Positions 1 through 9,707 of a DNA stretch of 64,000 nt are shown here, piece after piece; position 1 is the first letter of the stretch, and each line of letters opens with the position of its first letter. The notes under the pieces are model-generated. The model ran no database searches and was not told the origin of the DNA. It saw only the letters and a program-made list of their open reading frames with translations. The position numbers and the translations under genes are program-made. The DNA lies in NCBI GenBank assembly GCA_031548025.1, contig JAVBRM010000023.1, forward strand, positions 73,446-137,445. Reading direction: 5' to 3'. The DNA is from UBA5239 sp031548025. GTDB taxonomy: Bacteria > Verrucomicrobiota > Lentisphaeria > Victivallales > Victivallaceae.

Positions 1-1
1 T

Positions 2-517
2 GAGCCGGAGCATTTCCTGCCGCAGATTCCCCATGTCGAGCTGGACAGTTTTTATGGCGGCCAGATCGCCGCGGAACGTTTGTTGGCGGTCGGCTGCGAA
101 GAATTCATCAATATGCGGGGGATCCCGGCCCGGACGGAAGGTTTTTGTTCGGTACTGGAAAAATCCGGCAAATCTCCGTTGTTTTTCAATGACTCCCAGG
201 AAAATTATCTGAAAATTCTAAGCATCTGCCGGGAGTCCTCCCGGACCATCGGTATTTTCTGCAACACGGACCGCATGGCGATAAGGGTTCATAACATATT
301 ATTGCGCAACGGCATAGTGCCGGGGGAACGTATCAAGCTGATCGGCTACGACAATCTTTCGGCGACCGAACATATGTCGCCGGCCCTGACGACGGTCCAT
401 CAACCTTTTATGGAGGTAGGAATATTGGCCGTGGAGAAACTGGTCGATCTCATATATGGGCAGCCGGTGGAATCCGCGATTATAAAGCCCGCTCTCATTA
501 TCCGGGAAACCGCTTAA
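2..517 (+). CDS. LacI-family transcriptional regulator, C-terminal part (5' truncated by window edge)
   Basis: The frame is open from base 2 to the TAA at 515-517, so the gene starts upstream of the window. The visible 171 residues match the C-terminal lobe of the periplasmic-binding-protein-like sensor domain of LacI/GalR repressors: VELDSFYGGQIAAERL resembles the family's V-D-N-x2-GG-x2-A motif, GIFCNTDRMAIRV is the 'people are allowed' strand, and GYDN with LTTVHQPFMEVG is the conserved end of the domain. The DNA-binding helix-turn-helix lies outside. It ends 18 bases before the pseudopilin start, in the same direction, so it probably regulates the 536-7627 gene run in response to a sugar. 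The family is clear; the ligand is unknown. Confidence 0.85.
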   Translation, partial: EPEHFLPQIPHVELDSFYGGQIAAERLLAVGCEEFINMRGIPARTEGFCSVLEKSGKSPLFFNDSQENYLKILSICRESSRTIGIFCNTDRMAIRVHNILLRNGIVPGERIKLIGYDNLSATEHMSPALTTVHQPFMEVGILAVEKLVDLIYGQPVESAIIKPALIIRETA

Positions 518-535
518 AGTATAAGGATGAAAAAC

Positions 536-1240
536 ATGAAAAAGAAAAATTTTACACTCATTGAGTTGCTCGTAGTCATCGCGATTATCGCAATTCTCGC
601 CGCCATGCTGTTGCCGGCCCTGAACAAAGCCCGCGAAACCGCCAGGGCCTCTCAATGCCTCAATAACATCAAACAAATCAACCTGGCCTCCAATCTGTAT
701 CTGGCGGACTGGGAGCACTATATGCCGCATTCGTACAGCGGCAGCTCAAGTGTCGCCTGGAACGGCAAAACCTGGAAGGCCGGCTATCCGGATTGGTCGG
801 CTTTGCTCAGTGAGCTGAACTACCTGAAACCTTCGCAGAATCAACAATATCCGACAACCGGACCATATGCCTGTCCGGAATACCTGAACCAGAAAAGTTG
901 CCTCAGCGGCGATCTGGCCCAGGCAGCGGCTTATTCCAGCGGTTACTATCCAAGTTATGTTTACAATGCCTGGTATACCACCACATTTCCGACTTACCCG
1001 GAGCGGCGGGGTATAGCCGGTCAGAAAACATCCGACCTCAAATATCCCGCAAGCACCACCAGCTTATGCGACGGCGATTATAGTTATATCTCCGATATCT
1101 CTTATAAGAAACGTACCGCCCGCAGACACCGTAACAACCTGAATGTCGGTTTTGCTGACGGCCACGCGGAAAATCTTACCACTATATTCTTTACCACCAC
1201 CTGGAAAGAACCCCTTTGGTGTGTGGGAGAAAAACCCTGA
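536..1240 (+). CDS. Prepilin-type N-terminal cleavage/methylation protein (pseudopilin, H-x-DG type)
   Basis: A 234-residue protein beginning MKKKNFTLIELLVVIAIIAI, the class III signal and transmembrane helix of type IV pilin/type II secretion pseudopilins. Glu+5 is present (FTLIE), but the residue before the cleavage-site Phe is Asn instead of Gly. The C-terminal H-x4-NVGFADGHAENL matches the H-x-DG motif common in Lentisphaerae and Planctomycetes pseudopilins. The ATG at 536 is preferred over 527 because AGGA at 524-527 lies 8 bases upstream of it. It sits between a LacI regulator and a secreted glycosidase-like gene 11 bases downstream, suggesting a role in surface handling or secretion for that locus. 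Membrane anchoring is certain; the exact role is inference. Confidence 0.85.
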   Translation: MKKKNFTLIELLVVIAIIAILAAMLLPALNKARETARASQCLNNIKQINLASNLYLADWEHYMPHSYSGSSSVAWNGKTWKAGYPDWSALLSELNYLKPSQNQQYPTTGPYACPEYLNQKSCLSGDLAQAAAYSSGYYPSYVYNAWYTTTFPTYPERRGIAGQKTSDLKYPASTTSLCDGDYSYISDISYKKRTARRHRNNLNVGFADGHAENLTTIFFTTTWKEPLWCVGEKP

Positions 1241-1251
1241 AAGGAAATATC

Positions 1252-4200
1252 ATGAAAAAATTATTATTCATTCTGGCCGCCGTTTTGGCCTCATCGATCC
1301 TGGCGGAAAACCTGATTCCAAATCCGCAATTCATCAGCTCGCAGAAGAACATTCCCGATCAATGGCAGGTCGGAGACCGCTTCCCGTTGGCAAACCGGAA
1401 TATCATTCCCGGTGAAGGCGGCATGAATATTTTCGAAATTTCCGACGATGCCACGGTATACAGTTACGCCCTGACGGTGAGTGTCACGTTGGATTCTTAC
1501 AAAAGCTACGAATTCAGCATCGAGCAAAAGACCGAAAACGTCAATAACGCGGCGATCTATTATTACTGGCTCGACCCGAATAACAAAGCCTCCAAGGAGA
1601 AATTCATCAGCAAAACCAGCGGCAACAGCGACTGGCAGACGATCAAATGCACGCTCACCGCTGCGGACGCCGAAAACACCAAAGGAATTCGGATCTGCCT
1701 GGCCGTGTATCCCGACAAAAACGGCGTAGTCAAAGGCAAAGTATTTTTTCGTAACCCGCAATTGAAAGTCATTTCGGCGGAAGCGGCCCAAGCCGCGGTC
1801 AAAGCTCCGCCGAAAAAACAGGCGCCGCAAGAGTTGAGCGTCCTGTCGTTTCCGGGGCGGCTCACCGCCAAACCGGCACTGGTGGAACTGAACGCCGGGC
1901 GCGGCGAAGTCGAGTTCCTCGACTTGACTACCAATCATAATTATCAAGGCGACCTCCGGGTATATGTCACCATGCCGGAAGACGTGGCTACTGAATTTTA
2001 CATGATGAAAAACAACCAGGGCGCCTGCCTGCAGGTCAAACCGGAATCCGAAAGCCGGAACGCCGGAAATATCGAGCGGAAATACTCTCTGGACAAGTCC
2101 TGGAATTTCCATGCCCTCGGCAATGGAATACTATTCAAAACCGAGGACGCCACGGCGGAAAAATTTGACATTCAGGTGCGCATAACCAATGCCGAAGGCA
2201 AAGAACTGGTTCGGATGACCGCACCGATCCGCCTGATCCCGTCGGTAACGGCTGATTGTTCGAATATGTCCGGCTTCGAGTCTTACTCGTGGTATCTGTA
2301 CCCGATCCAGCGGATCGATACCGCCGCCCCCGCGAACAAGCTGGCGGCAGAGCTCAAAGAACGTTGGGTCAAGTCCGGGTTCAGCATGAAAAAAGCTTCC
2401 CCGCTCCATGCGTTTCCCTTTACCATGTCCCGATACATCGACAAGGATTCGCCGGGGCTCTATGCCGCGCTTGAAGTCGGCGGCGGCAAATCACAGTTGA
2501 CCTGTCCGACCGTCGCCGCCCGTGCCGGAACCGCCGCAGTGGTCGAATGGTTCAAAAAGAAAAACATGGTACAAAATTTTGCCGCCCCCAACTACTGGGG
2601 AATATTCGATTATGAACCATACTGTTTCTCCTGGACCACGGGAAGCTGTTTCTGCCCGGATTGCCGCCAGGAATTCATGAAATCCATCAAGCTGGACGGA
2701 GCGACACTGGAGCCCAAAGAAATCCTCGGCAAACACCAGAAACAATGGACGCAATTCGTCTGTCGCCAACGCGCCGAAGTGATGCGGATGATTTTCGCCG
2801 CGATTAAGCAGGTCAATCCACAGGCCACGAACTCATTCTGTTCCATGCCGCAGCCGGGTTATGATGAAAATCAGGATCTGTATTATCAGGAATACGGCAT
2901 CGACGCCAGACTTTACGACGACTTCACCGACACCCATTGCCCGATGAATTACGATACTTCGCTGCGTTTCTTCACCCGCCTGGAAACAACCCAGCAACAG
3001 GTAACGAAACCGCATATCCCGATCCTCTCCACCGGTTGGGGCCCGCAAACGAATTTTCACCCGGAACGCTACCGTTTGCATGTGATGGCGGCCGGCTTGC
3101 TGGGCTGCCCCGCCGTGTATACGTATCGTGGATTGATGGGCATGCACGGCGACTGGCAGAATGCTCACCGCAACGCCTTGCTGGCGCTCGGCAAACTGAA
3201 CCAATACCGCCAACTGGCGAATATCTATCATCCGCAAAAAGAACAATATTACCGCGAAGCTTATGCGGCGAAAGACAATTTGTATGTGATCGCGAAAAAA
3301 CAACACGACGACATTGCGCTTTTTCTCTTCAACAATCATCAGTACGAGACGATTTACGCTACGCTCACGCCCTCGGGAAACTTGAAGTCCTTGCGCAACC
3401 TGCTGGATGATACCTTGTTTTCCCCAGACGGTACTCGAAAAACTTACACCACGGAAGAATTAAAAAATGGCGTCATGGTCAGGATTCCGCCGTTGACCAT
3501 GCTGCCGCTGGAATTCAGTTCTCGCGAATTCGCCTCCGCGCTGATTGTGGTCAATACCGGCGAAACCGCCAAACAGGAAGCCGGGCTGCAGCAGACCGCC
3601 CGCAATCTTTTCAAACCTCATAAGCAGAATGGCATGAGTACCGGCTTGAAAACCGTTGACGGCAAAACATATTTCACCTTGACTACTCCGGCTCAGGAAT
3701 TACAGGTCGACCTGGGAACCGGGGCCACCGCCCGTTGGTTCGCCAACAATAAACCGGTGGTCGACAAGCTCGGTAATGACTGCCTGATCGCCCCCTCGAC
3801 TTTGTGGCTGAATACCCAACCGGCGGAGCTGGCCGGCACCGATTTCACGGCGGACGGCGTCAGCGCCACATTCCGGTTCAAACTGAACGACATGCCGTAC
3901 ACCGGGCTGACGGTGGAAAAAATCTACCGGATACTTCGCGACAAGCCGATAATCGAGGTCAAAGTCAACGTATTACCGCATGGCGGCTACCGTCAGTTCA
4001 CCTATCGTGCGAATTTGGTTCTTGGAATCGGAAAATCAACCGTTGAGCCGCCTTATTCCGCGAGTATCGGATATTTGGTTCCACAACAGGGCAAACTGCA
4101 AAATACCCAGCAGACCGGTTTTGCCAAAGAAGGAGCGAAAACCCACTTGAGCAAGGATACCGGCAAGTGGGACGGCAGTTACTGGCTCGCCGCCAACCGC

Positions 4201-4380
4201 GTGAGCGGCGAACAATTGCGAGCCGACATCGGCGAACGCCCGGTCGAATTGTATTCATGGCTCAAGAACAATACCGCCACCATGGAATGGGTCTATCCCG
4301 ATGCTTACCCCGACAATGATCCGCACAAAGTCGCGGATTGGAGCGCCTCCTATACCCTCGAATACAAGGAAAAACCGTGA
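1252..4380 (+). CDS. Secreted multidomain glycosidase-like protein (TIM-barrel centre)
   Basis: A 1042-residue protein. The ATG at 1252 follows AAGGAAAT and gives a signal peptide (MKKLLFILAAVLASSILA). Residues about 20-160 start NLIPNPQF, typical of family 4/9-type carbohydrate-binding modules. The middle resembles glycosyl-hydrolase TIM barrels: FDYEPYCFSW near residue 455 offers a candidate catalytic Glu, and FCPDCRQEF (about 466-474) is a Cys-x2-Cys pair seen in GH42-like and DUF4838-like proteins. TYRGL near 625 follows, and the C-terminal 250 residues look beta-rich. It probably degrades a polysaccharide outside the cytoplasm. Its stop overlaps the GTG start of the next gene. The exact glycoside hydrolase family cannot be named from sequence alone. 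Confidence 0.65.
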   Translation: MKKLLFILAAVLASSILAENLIPNPQFISSQKNIPDQWQVGDRFPLANRNIIPGEGGMNIFEISDDATVYSYALTVSVTLDSYKSYEFSIEQKTENVNNAAIYYYWLDPNNKASKEKFISKTSGNSDWQTIKCTLTAADAENTKGIRICLAVYPDKNGVVKGKVFFRNPQLKVISAEAAQAAVKAPPKKQAPQELSVLSFPGRLTAKPALVELNAGRGEVEFLDLTTNHNYQGDLRVYVTMPEDVATEFYMMKNNQGACLQVKPESESRNAGNIERKYSLDKSWNFHALGNGILFKTEDATAEKFDIQVRITNAEGKELVRMTAPIRLIPSVTADCSNMSGFESYSWYLYPIQRIDTAAPANKLAAELKERWVKSGFSMKKASPLHAFPFTMSRYIDKDSPGLYAALEVGGGKSQLTCPTVAARAGTAAVVEWFKKKNMVQNFAAPNYWGIFDYEPYCFSWTTGSCFCPDCRQEFMKSIKLDGATLEPKEILGKHQKQWTQFVCRQRAEVMRMIFAAIKQVNPQATNSFCSMPQPGYDENQDLYYQEYGIDARLYDDFTDTHCPMNYDTSLRFFTRLETTQQQVTKPHIPILSTGWGPQTNFHPERYRLHVMAAGLLGCPAVYTYRGLMGMHGDWQNAHRNALLALGKLNQYRQLANIYHPQKEQYYREAYAAKDNLYVIAKKQHDDIALFLFNNHQYETIYATLTPSGNLKSLRNLLDDTLFSPDGTRKTYTTEELKNGVMVRIPPLTMLPLEFSSREFASALIVVNTGETAKQEAGLQQTARNLFKPHKQNGMSTGLKTVDGKTYFTLTTPAQELQVDLGTGATARWFANNKPVVDKLGNDCLIAPSTLWLNTQPAELAGTDFTADGVSATFRFKLNDMPYTGLTVEKIYRILRDKPIIEVKVNVLPHGGYRQFTYRANLVLGIGKSTVEPPYSASIGYLVPQQGKLQNTQQTGFAKEGAKTHLSKDTGKWDGSYWLAANRVSGEQLRADIGERPVELYSWLKNNTATMEWVYPDAYPDNDPHKVADWSASYTLEYKEKP

Positions 4381-5693
4381 ATTCATCAATCAATTTCAGT
4401 AAGTCAATTCCCCTTGCGGGTGAGTATGATATCCTGGTTGCCGGTGGCGGCCCGGCCGGTATCGCCGCCGCCGTCACCGCGGCCCGGAACGGCGCCCGTG
4501 TCGCCCTCCTCGAGAAAACCGGATGCCTGGGCGGCATGGGAACCGCCGGGATGGTACCGGCTTTTACCGGCGTTACCGACGGAGAAAACTTCCTCGCCGG
4601 AGGTATTGGCAGGGAAGTATTCGATCTCCTGCGCGAAGCCAACGGTACCGGCCCGGAGAACCCCAACATCATCCGGGCGGAAATCCTGAAACGGATTTAC
4701 GACAATCTGGTCACGGTGGCAGGGGTCGAGTTGTCCCTGGAAACCGTGCTTACAGACGTAATCCGCGAGGGTAACAATGTTACTACGGTGATTACCGCTT
4801 CCTGCAACGGCTTGGAAGCTTTCAAAGCGTCGGTTTTCATCGACGCCACCGGCGACGGCACTCTTTCAGCCATGGCCGGAGCTCAATTCGGCCTCGGCGA
4901 CGAACGGGGGCGAATCATGCCCGGCAGTTTGTGCTCACTGTGGAGCAATGTGAACTGGGAAGAATACCGCGCCGCCAAGGTAGCGATTTTCGATATTCTG
5001 ACCAAAGCATTCGCAGAAGATGATTTCTTCCAAGTACCGGACTATCATCACACCGGAATGTACCGGACTGGAACAACCGAGGCCACCGCCAACATGGGCC
5101 ATGTCTTCGGCATGAATTCCACCGATCGCGTTTCACTGACCAAGGCTTGGCTCACGGCCCGCCGCCTGCTGCCGGAATTCGAGGTATTTTACCATCGGCG
5201 CGTTCCCGGTTTCCAGAATGCCCAGCTTTCTTCCAGCGGTTCCCTGTTCGGCGTCCGCGAAAGCCGCCGGATTCTGGGCGATTATACCCTGAATTATCAG
5301 GATTTCGAAAACCGAGCCCGGTTTGAAGACGAGATCGGACACTTTGCCTACGGTGTCGACATTCATCCCTACGACCCGTCGCTTGAAGAATTCCGGCGTT
5401 TCCAGGCGGAATTCAAAGATCCCGAGCGGCGCTATAAAAAAGGCGAAAGCTACGGCATTCCCTATCGGATTCTGACCGTAAAAGGATTCGATAACCTGCT
5501 CACCGCCGGGCGCTGCGTCAGCGCCGACAACCGCATGGAAGGCTCGATCCGGGTTATGCCGGGGTGCTTTATCACCGGTCAGGCCGCGGGAATGGCGGCG
5601 GTCATGGCCCGGCTAAACGGCGGCGGCACCCGCGCGTTTGCCGTTTCAGAACTGCAAAATAATCTGAGAAAACTCGGAGCATATATTAAATGA
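4377..5693 (+). CDS. FAD-dependent oxidoreductase (FAD_oxidored / PF12831-like)
   Basis: A 438-residue protein with a GTG start at 4377, placed 6 bases after AAGGA and overlapping the previous stop as GTGA, so translation is probably coupled. The N-terminal YDILVAGGGPAGIAAAVTAA is a Rossmann dinucleotide-binding fingerprint, followed by an acidic strand end (ALLEK) and LGGMGTAGMVPAF. FIDATGDGTLSAMAG is the second flavin-contact motif, and the C-terminal SIRVMPGCFITGQAAGMAA is the typical flavin-capping end of this family. There is no signal peptide. These enzymes recur in PVC carbohydrate loci; the substrate, perhaps a sugar derivative released by the upstream glycosidase, is unknown. A paralog lies at 59205-60491. 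Confidence 0.85.
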   Translation: MNSSINFSKSIPLAGEYDILVAGGGPAGIAAAVTAARNGARVALLEKTGCLGGMGTAGMVPAFTGVTDGENFLAGGIGREVFDLLREANGTGPENPNIIRAEILKRIYDNLVTVAGVELSLETVLTDVIREGNNVTTVITASCNGLEAFKASVFIDATGDGTLSAMAGAQFGLGDERGRIMPGSLCSLWSNVNWEEYRAAKVAIFDILTKAFAEDDFFQVPDYHHTGMYRTGTTEATANMGHVFGMNSTDRVSLTKAWLTARRLLPEFEVFYHRRVPGFQNAQLSSSGSLFGVRESRRILGDYTLNYQDFENRARFEDEIGHFAYGVDIHPYDPSLEEFRRFQAEFKDPERRYKKGESYGIPYRILTVKGFDNLLTAGRCVSADNRMEGSIRVMPGCFITGQAAGMAAVMARLNGGGTRAFAVSELQNNLRKLGAYIK

Positions 5694-7627
5694 AAATGAA
5701 TAGAAAAACAAAATGCGATTTATACTCTTTGCTGCCGCGTCAGGTCGAAACATTGTTCCTGGCCCCGGAATATCCGGCACTGTCGGATGCCCCCGAAATT
5801 ACACACGCAATGATGAAGTCGGGCAAGCGGCTGTTTATCGAATACCCCACGGCGGTCGCGGGACTGGATTTCGGGGAACCGGTACGGACGGAGTTTGAAC
5901 GGACCGTCATTACTTCGGAGGAACTCGGCGAGCCCGGCGCTATTCTGGCCCAGCACGGCTGCTGGTATCGCCCGGTGAAACAAACCGTCAAACCGCTGCT
6001 GGCCGCCGCCCGGATCGCCGGTTACCGCCATGCCGTTTATGGCGTGCCGGAACATGCGACGCCGTTGCTGTTTATTCATCCGGACTATCCGAATGTCATG
6101 ATTTGTACCTCCGGTATCAGTAATTTCATCCGGGGGCGCTTTGCTCCGATGGCGGACTGGCGGCGCATCTGGAATTATATTTTGAACTGGCTGGAAACGG
6201 ACCTAGAATTGCCCGAGTGGGAGATGGCGGTACATCCGGGGTATCCGGCCGGCACTGAATTACCGGCGGACGCGGAGCAACAGGCTTTTCGGAAATCGGC
6301 CCGCTGGTTTCACCGTCACGCGCTCAGCCTTCACACCGAAGTCATGGTCATCGAGGGCTACGACTCCGTAATCGACGCCGACGGCAATCAATTCCAGCGC
6401 ACCAAAACCCGGGGCGACTGTACCGGTGAATCGGCGCTGGTGTTCGCCTGCGACTGGGCACTGAACCACAACCCGGCGGCGAAAATCCGTTGCGGGCAGA
6501 TCATGGATCATCTGTTCAATTCCCCCGAACTCTGCTGCCTGACGCCGCAAAATCCGTGCTACGGAATGTTGAATTTCTATGAAAACCTGCCCGCTTACTA
6601 TGGCGATGACAATTGCCGGGCGGCCATCGGTTGCATGGCCTCGGCGGAACTGTTGAACGATCCGGCCTGGGACCGGCGGATTCTGCGTTGTTTGCTGAGT
6701 GTATTGCGGACGACCGGACCCTCCGGTTTCCGCGAAACCCGCCTGGACTGGCCCTCCAGTTTCAACGAAGGACGCAACTGGGATCACTACCGTAAAAATA
6801 ACTGTACCAATTACCGTCCCCACAGCCAGGCCTGGATGTGGGCGGCCTACATTCTGGCCTGGCGCTCAAGCGGTCATCGGGAATTTCTGGACCAGGCGCG
6901 CACCGGAATTCATAACCTGATGGCGGTTTACCCGGACAAAATCCGCTGGACCAACGGATTTTCGCAGGAGATCGCCAGAATGGTACTACCGCTGGCTTTG
7001 TTGGTCCGCGTGGAAGACACGGTCGAACACCGGGAAATGCTGCAGCGTATTTTGGACGACGTGAAATCCTTGCTGGTTGATTGCGGCGCCATGCGCGAAA
7101 TCATGGGCAGCCTCGAAACCGGTATTTACCCGTCGCCGCGTACCAACGAGGAATACGGCACCAAGGAAGCAGCACTGATTCAGGAAAACGGCGATACTTG
7201 CTGCGACCTGCTGTATACGGTGAACTATGCGTTCGCCGGCCTGCACGAAGCCTCATTTACCGATCCGTCCTGCCGGGAAACCGCCGATAAAATGGCGGAA
7301 TTCCTGGTCCGGATTCAGGCCGACTCCCAATCCCATCATTATTTGAACGGGGCCTGGCTGCGTGGTTTCGACTGGAAGCTCTGGGATTACTGGGGCAGCT
7401 CGGCCGATTCCGGCTGGGGTGCGTGGTGCGTCGAAACCGGCTGGACCAACAGTTGGATCGCCTCGATACTCGCCCTGCGGCAGCGTCAACAGTCTCTGTT
7501 TGATCTGATCACCCCCAGACGCCATCAACCCATCCTGGCCGAATTGCTCAAGGAGATGTCCCGGATACACCCATTGCCCAACGCCTCAACCGTAATTCCG
7601 GCAGCCAGCGCCCCGGGAACTGAATAA
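5690..7627 (+). CDS. Unknown protein, probable alpha/alpha-barrel fold, possible glycoside hydrolase
   Basis: A 645-residue protein whose ATG overlaps the previous stop (ATGA), so it belongs to the same operon. No signal peptide is seen. The first 150 residues contain YGVPEHATPLLFIHPDYPNV, which looks like a beta-sheet domain. Residues about 200-620 are rich in Trp, Tyr and helical repeats (GDCTGESALVFACDWALN, HSQAWMWAAYILAW, GWGAWCVETGWTNSWIASIL), as in (alpha/alpha)6 barrels of glycosidases and epimerases. I do not recognise a named family. Position after a secreted glycosidase and an oxidoreductase suggests work on an oligosaccharide or its product. The gene is followed by an AT-rich inverted repeat, then a separate transcription unit. 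Confidence 0.55.
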   Translation: MKMNRKTKCDLYSLLPRQVETLFLAPEYPALSDAPEITHAMMKSGKRLFIEYPTAVAGLDFGEPVRTEFERTVITSEELGEPGAILAQHGCWYRPVKQTVKPLLAAARIAGYRHAVYGVPEHATPLLFIHPDYPNVMICTSGISNFIRGRFAPMADWRRIWNYILNWLETDLELPEWEMAVHPGYPAGTELPADAEQQAFRKSARWFHRHALSLHTEVMVIEGYDSVIDADGNQFQRTKTRGDCTGESALVFACDWALNHNPAAKIRCGQIMDHLFNSPELCCLTPQNPCYGMLNFYENLPAYYGDDNCRAAIGCMASAELLNDPAWDRRILRCLLSVLRTTGPSGFRETRLDWPSSFNEGRNWDHYRKNNCTNYRPHSQAWMWAAYILAWRSSGHREFLDQARTGIHNLMAVYPDKIRWTNGFSQEIARMVLPLALLVRVEDTVEHREMLQRILDDVKSLLVDCGAMREIMGSLETGIYPSPRTNEEYGTKEAALIQENGDTCCDLLYTVNYAFAGLHEASFTDPSCRETADKMAEFLVRIQADSQSHHYLNGAWLRGFDWKLWDYWGSSADSGWGAWCVETGWTNSWIASILALRQRQQSLFDLITPRRHQPILAELLKEMSRIHPLPNASTVIPAASAPGTE

Positions 7628-7632
7628 TCTTT

Positions 7633-7733
7633 AAAAATTGAAAATTGAAAATAATGGGAAATAGTAGAGGAAGTCTTCGGAATATCCCTATCTCCCTGAT
7701 TTTCAATTTCCAATTTTCCATTTTCAATTAATT
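7633..7733. repeat. AT-rich imperfect inverted repeat, family member 1
   Basis: The spacer after the gene ending at 7627 opens with AATTGAAAATTGAAAAT and closes with ATTTTCAATTTCCAATTTT and CCATTTTCAATT, so the ends are inverted copies; a small GAAG-T-CTTC hairpin sits in the middle. A similar unit lies at 59063-59172. It may be a miniature non-autonomous element or an intergenic transcription-end structure. It has no run of Ts directly after a GC-rich stem, so it is not called a terminator. Confidence 0.6.
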
Positions 7734-7810
7734 CAGGACTGGAATTTGCATTCAATGACGATATATTAACGTTATCATATTTTCTAAAAGATAAACAAGG
7801 ATATGGACTC

Positions 7811-9265
7811 ATGAAGACACTTTTGAAAAATGTACCCGGAATCGTGTACCCGACTTCCGTGAACGAGATCGACGGCGTGGCCGTTGCCATGGCCCGCAAT
7901 GACAACGAAAAATTTCTGGCTGTCGCCGGCAAGGCCGACAATCCGGTATTCCAGGCATTCGCCGGTGAAATTATCGGCGAAAACCTGAAAAAATGCCCGT
8001 TGAGCGCCGCCAATTCCGAAGCCCTGCGCAAATTTTTCCCCTGGACCGCCCCGATCTCATTGCGCGAACGTAAAACGACCGTCGGTTGCGGCGACCGTTT
8101 GGGACTGGCAAGCATCGGTCACATGGCCGCGGTAAGCAAATTCCAGGCGACTCCGGTGCTGGCCCAGCAGTCGATGCGCGAGCTCGATATGACCGGCAGA
8201 ACCTACCGTCAGGTGGTCGATGATGTCGTCTTCATGGTTTATCAGGCCGGCTTCAAGGATGGCTACGGCGCCGACGGCGACCATCTGAAAAAGATTCCGG
8301 ATATGGACGTGGCTCTGGCCGCCGGTATGCCCATGATTACGCTGGACCTCTCCGAAGTCATGTTGGCCGCCGCCGGCGACTGGGCTCAAGAAAAAGTCGA
8401 TGAAGCGTTTGCGCAAATCGCTCCGGCTGTGCGCGAACGCGTTCTGGCAGCTTATGCCGACAAGGAAATCAAGGTCGGCAGCAGTGTCATCAAAATGGAT
8501 GCCGCCACCGTCCGCCGTTGCGCGGTGATGTATCTCGAAGCCCTCGACTTCGCCAAAAAGGTTTATGAACACCTGAAATCCAAGCGCGGCGACAAGTTCG
8601 ACCTGGAGATTTCCATCGACGAAACCACTTCGCCCACGTTGCCCTCGCATCATTATTTCATCGCCGGCGAACTGCAGCAGCGCGGCGTGGAATTCACTTC
8701 GCTGGCCCCGCGCTTCATCGGTGAATTCCAGAAGGCCATTGATTATATCGGCGACCTGGCCGAATTCGACCGTCAGTTCCAGGTTCATGCCGACATCGCC
8801 CGGAATTGCGGCGGCTACAAAGTCTCCATCCACTCCGGCAGCGATAAGTTCGCGGTTTATCCGACCATCGGCAAGATGACCGGCATGCGCTTGCACCTGA
8901 AAACCGCCGGCACCAGTTGGCTGGAAGCGGTCCGGGTCATCTCCCGCCGCGATCCCGTCCTCTACCGGAAAATGCACAAGAAGGCCCTCGCCTCTTTCAA
9001 TGACATGCTGAAGCTGTATCACATCACCGCCGACATTTCCAAGATTGGCGACGTGGACAAGATCGCCGATGCCGATCTGCCCGCCCTGATGGAAATGGCC
9101 GAAGCCCGGCAGTTGCTGCACATCACTTACGGCCCGATCCTGCGCGATCAGGAACTGCGCCCGCTGTTCTTTGCCGCTATGCACAAATTCGAAGACGAAT
9201 ACAGTGCCACGGTACAGAAGCATTTTGAGAAGCATTTGAGTCTGCTCGGAGTCCCGGCCAAGTAA
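7811..9265 (+). CDS. uxaE: Tagaturonate epimerase family protein
   Basis: A 484-residue protein with AAGGA nine bases before the ATG. The sequence matches the tagaturonate epimerase (UxaE) family, which interconverts D-tagaturonate and D-fructuronate in galacturonate catabolism: the GCGDRLGLAS region near residue 95, the DETTSPTLPSHHYFIAGEL region near 270 and SLAPRFIGEF just after it. The His pair in SHHYF and nearby acidic residues are probable metal ligands. Length agrees with the family. It is a stand-alone unit closed by a strong terminator, with no uronate isomerase or reductase beside it. This uronate enzyme fits the polysaccharide-degrading character of the region. Family assignment is by recognition, not by database search. 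Confidence 0.8.
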   Translation: MKTLLKNVPGIVYPTSVNEIDGVAVAMARNDNEKFLAVAGKADNPVFQAFAGEIIGENLKKCPLSAANSEALRKFFPWTAPISLRERKTTVGCGDRLGLASIGHMAAVSKFQATPVLAQQSMRELDMTGRTYRQVVDDVVFMVYQAGFKDGYGADGDHLKKIPDMDVALAAGMPMITLDLSEVMLAAAGDWAQEKVDEAFAQIAPAVRERVLAAYADKEIKVGSSVIKMDAATVRRCAVMYLEALDFAKKVYEHLKSKRGDKFDLEISIDETTSPTLPSHHYFIAGELQQRGVEFTSLAPRFIGEFQKAIDYIGDLAEFDRQFQVHADIARNCGGYKVSIHSGSDKFAVYPTIGKMTGMRLHLKTAGTSWLEAVRVISRRDPVLYRKMHKKALASFNDMLKLYHITADISKIGDVDKIADADLPALMEMAEARQLLHITYGPILRDQELRPLFFAAMHKFEDEYSATVQKHFEKHLSLLGVPAK

Positions 9266-9282
9266 TTTGGCCGCTGCCAGTA

Positions 9283-9313
9283 AAAAGCCGCTGTGAATTC
9301 AGCGGCTTTTTTT
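9283..9313 (+). terminator. Rho-independent terminator of the tagaturonate epimerase gene
   Basis: AAAAGCCGCTG and CAGCGGCTTTT form an 11-bp stem around a 6-base loop, followed by a run of Ts, starting 18 bases after the stop codon at 9265. This is a textbook intrinsic terminator for plus-strand transcription. Because the stem is flanked by As it may also stop the minus-strand antitoxin transcript. Confidence 0.9.
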
Positions 9314-9329
9314 TATTCAGAGAGGGAAA

Positions 9330-9707
9330 TTACCGGTTGGTTATGAATTTTTCCGGATAGGTATTTAGTGCCGCTGCGAATTTTTCCGCGGTTTTGCGGC
9401 TGATCGAACGCTTACCGTTTTCATATTCGCTCAACAATGATTTATTGATTCCAGTTATTTCCGCTAATTTTTTCTGCGTAATACCAGCTTTAAGTCTGGC
9501 TCCGGTCAATACTCTGTGTTTATTTTTTTTCCAGAATTCGCTGTCTTCAATGTTGATCAATTCGTCATCATCGGGTTCAGCCGCAACAGAGCCAGTGAAA
9601 ACTTCCACCCGGTAATGCTTCCGGATAAACTCGATAAATTCATTGGCTCCCTGCCCCTGGCAGACAAGTTCCAGGTCAATATGGGGCGCTTTCACGGCTA
9701 CCAGCAT
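9330..9707 (-). CDS. HTH XRE-type antitoxin (HigA-like)
   Basis: A 125-residue protein. The C-terminal half carries a Cro/C1-type helix-turn-helix (ARLKAGITQKKLAEITGINK, then SLLSEYENGKRSISRKTAEK), about residues 68-115, which binds DNA. The N-terminal 60 residues include EFIEFIRKHYRVEVFTGS and an acidic linker, a likely toxin-contact region. GAGGTG lies upstream of the ATG at 9707. Its start overlaps the end of the toxin gene by 32 bases, so the pair is co-translated toxin first, the order typical of HigBA systems. It should neutralise the toxin and repress the shared promoter. Confidence 0.8.
   Translation of the reverse strand: MLVAVKAPHIDLELVCQGQGANEFIEFIRKHYRVEVFTGSVAAEPDDDELINIEDSEFWKKNKHRVLTGARLKAGITQKKLAEITGINKSLLSEYENGKRSISRKTAEKFAAALNTYPEKFITNR

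Noticed and set aside
8057..9235. A 392-residue minus-strand open frame
   Set aside because: It lies antisense to the tagaturonate epimerase gene, which has clear family motifs, a Shine-Dalgarno and a terminator.
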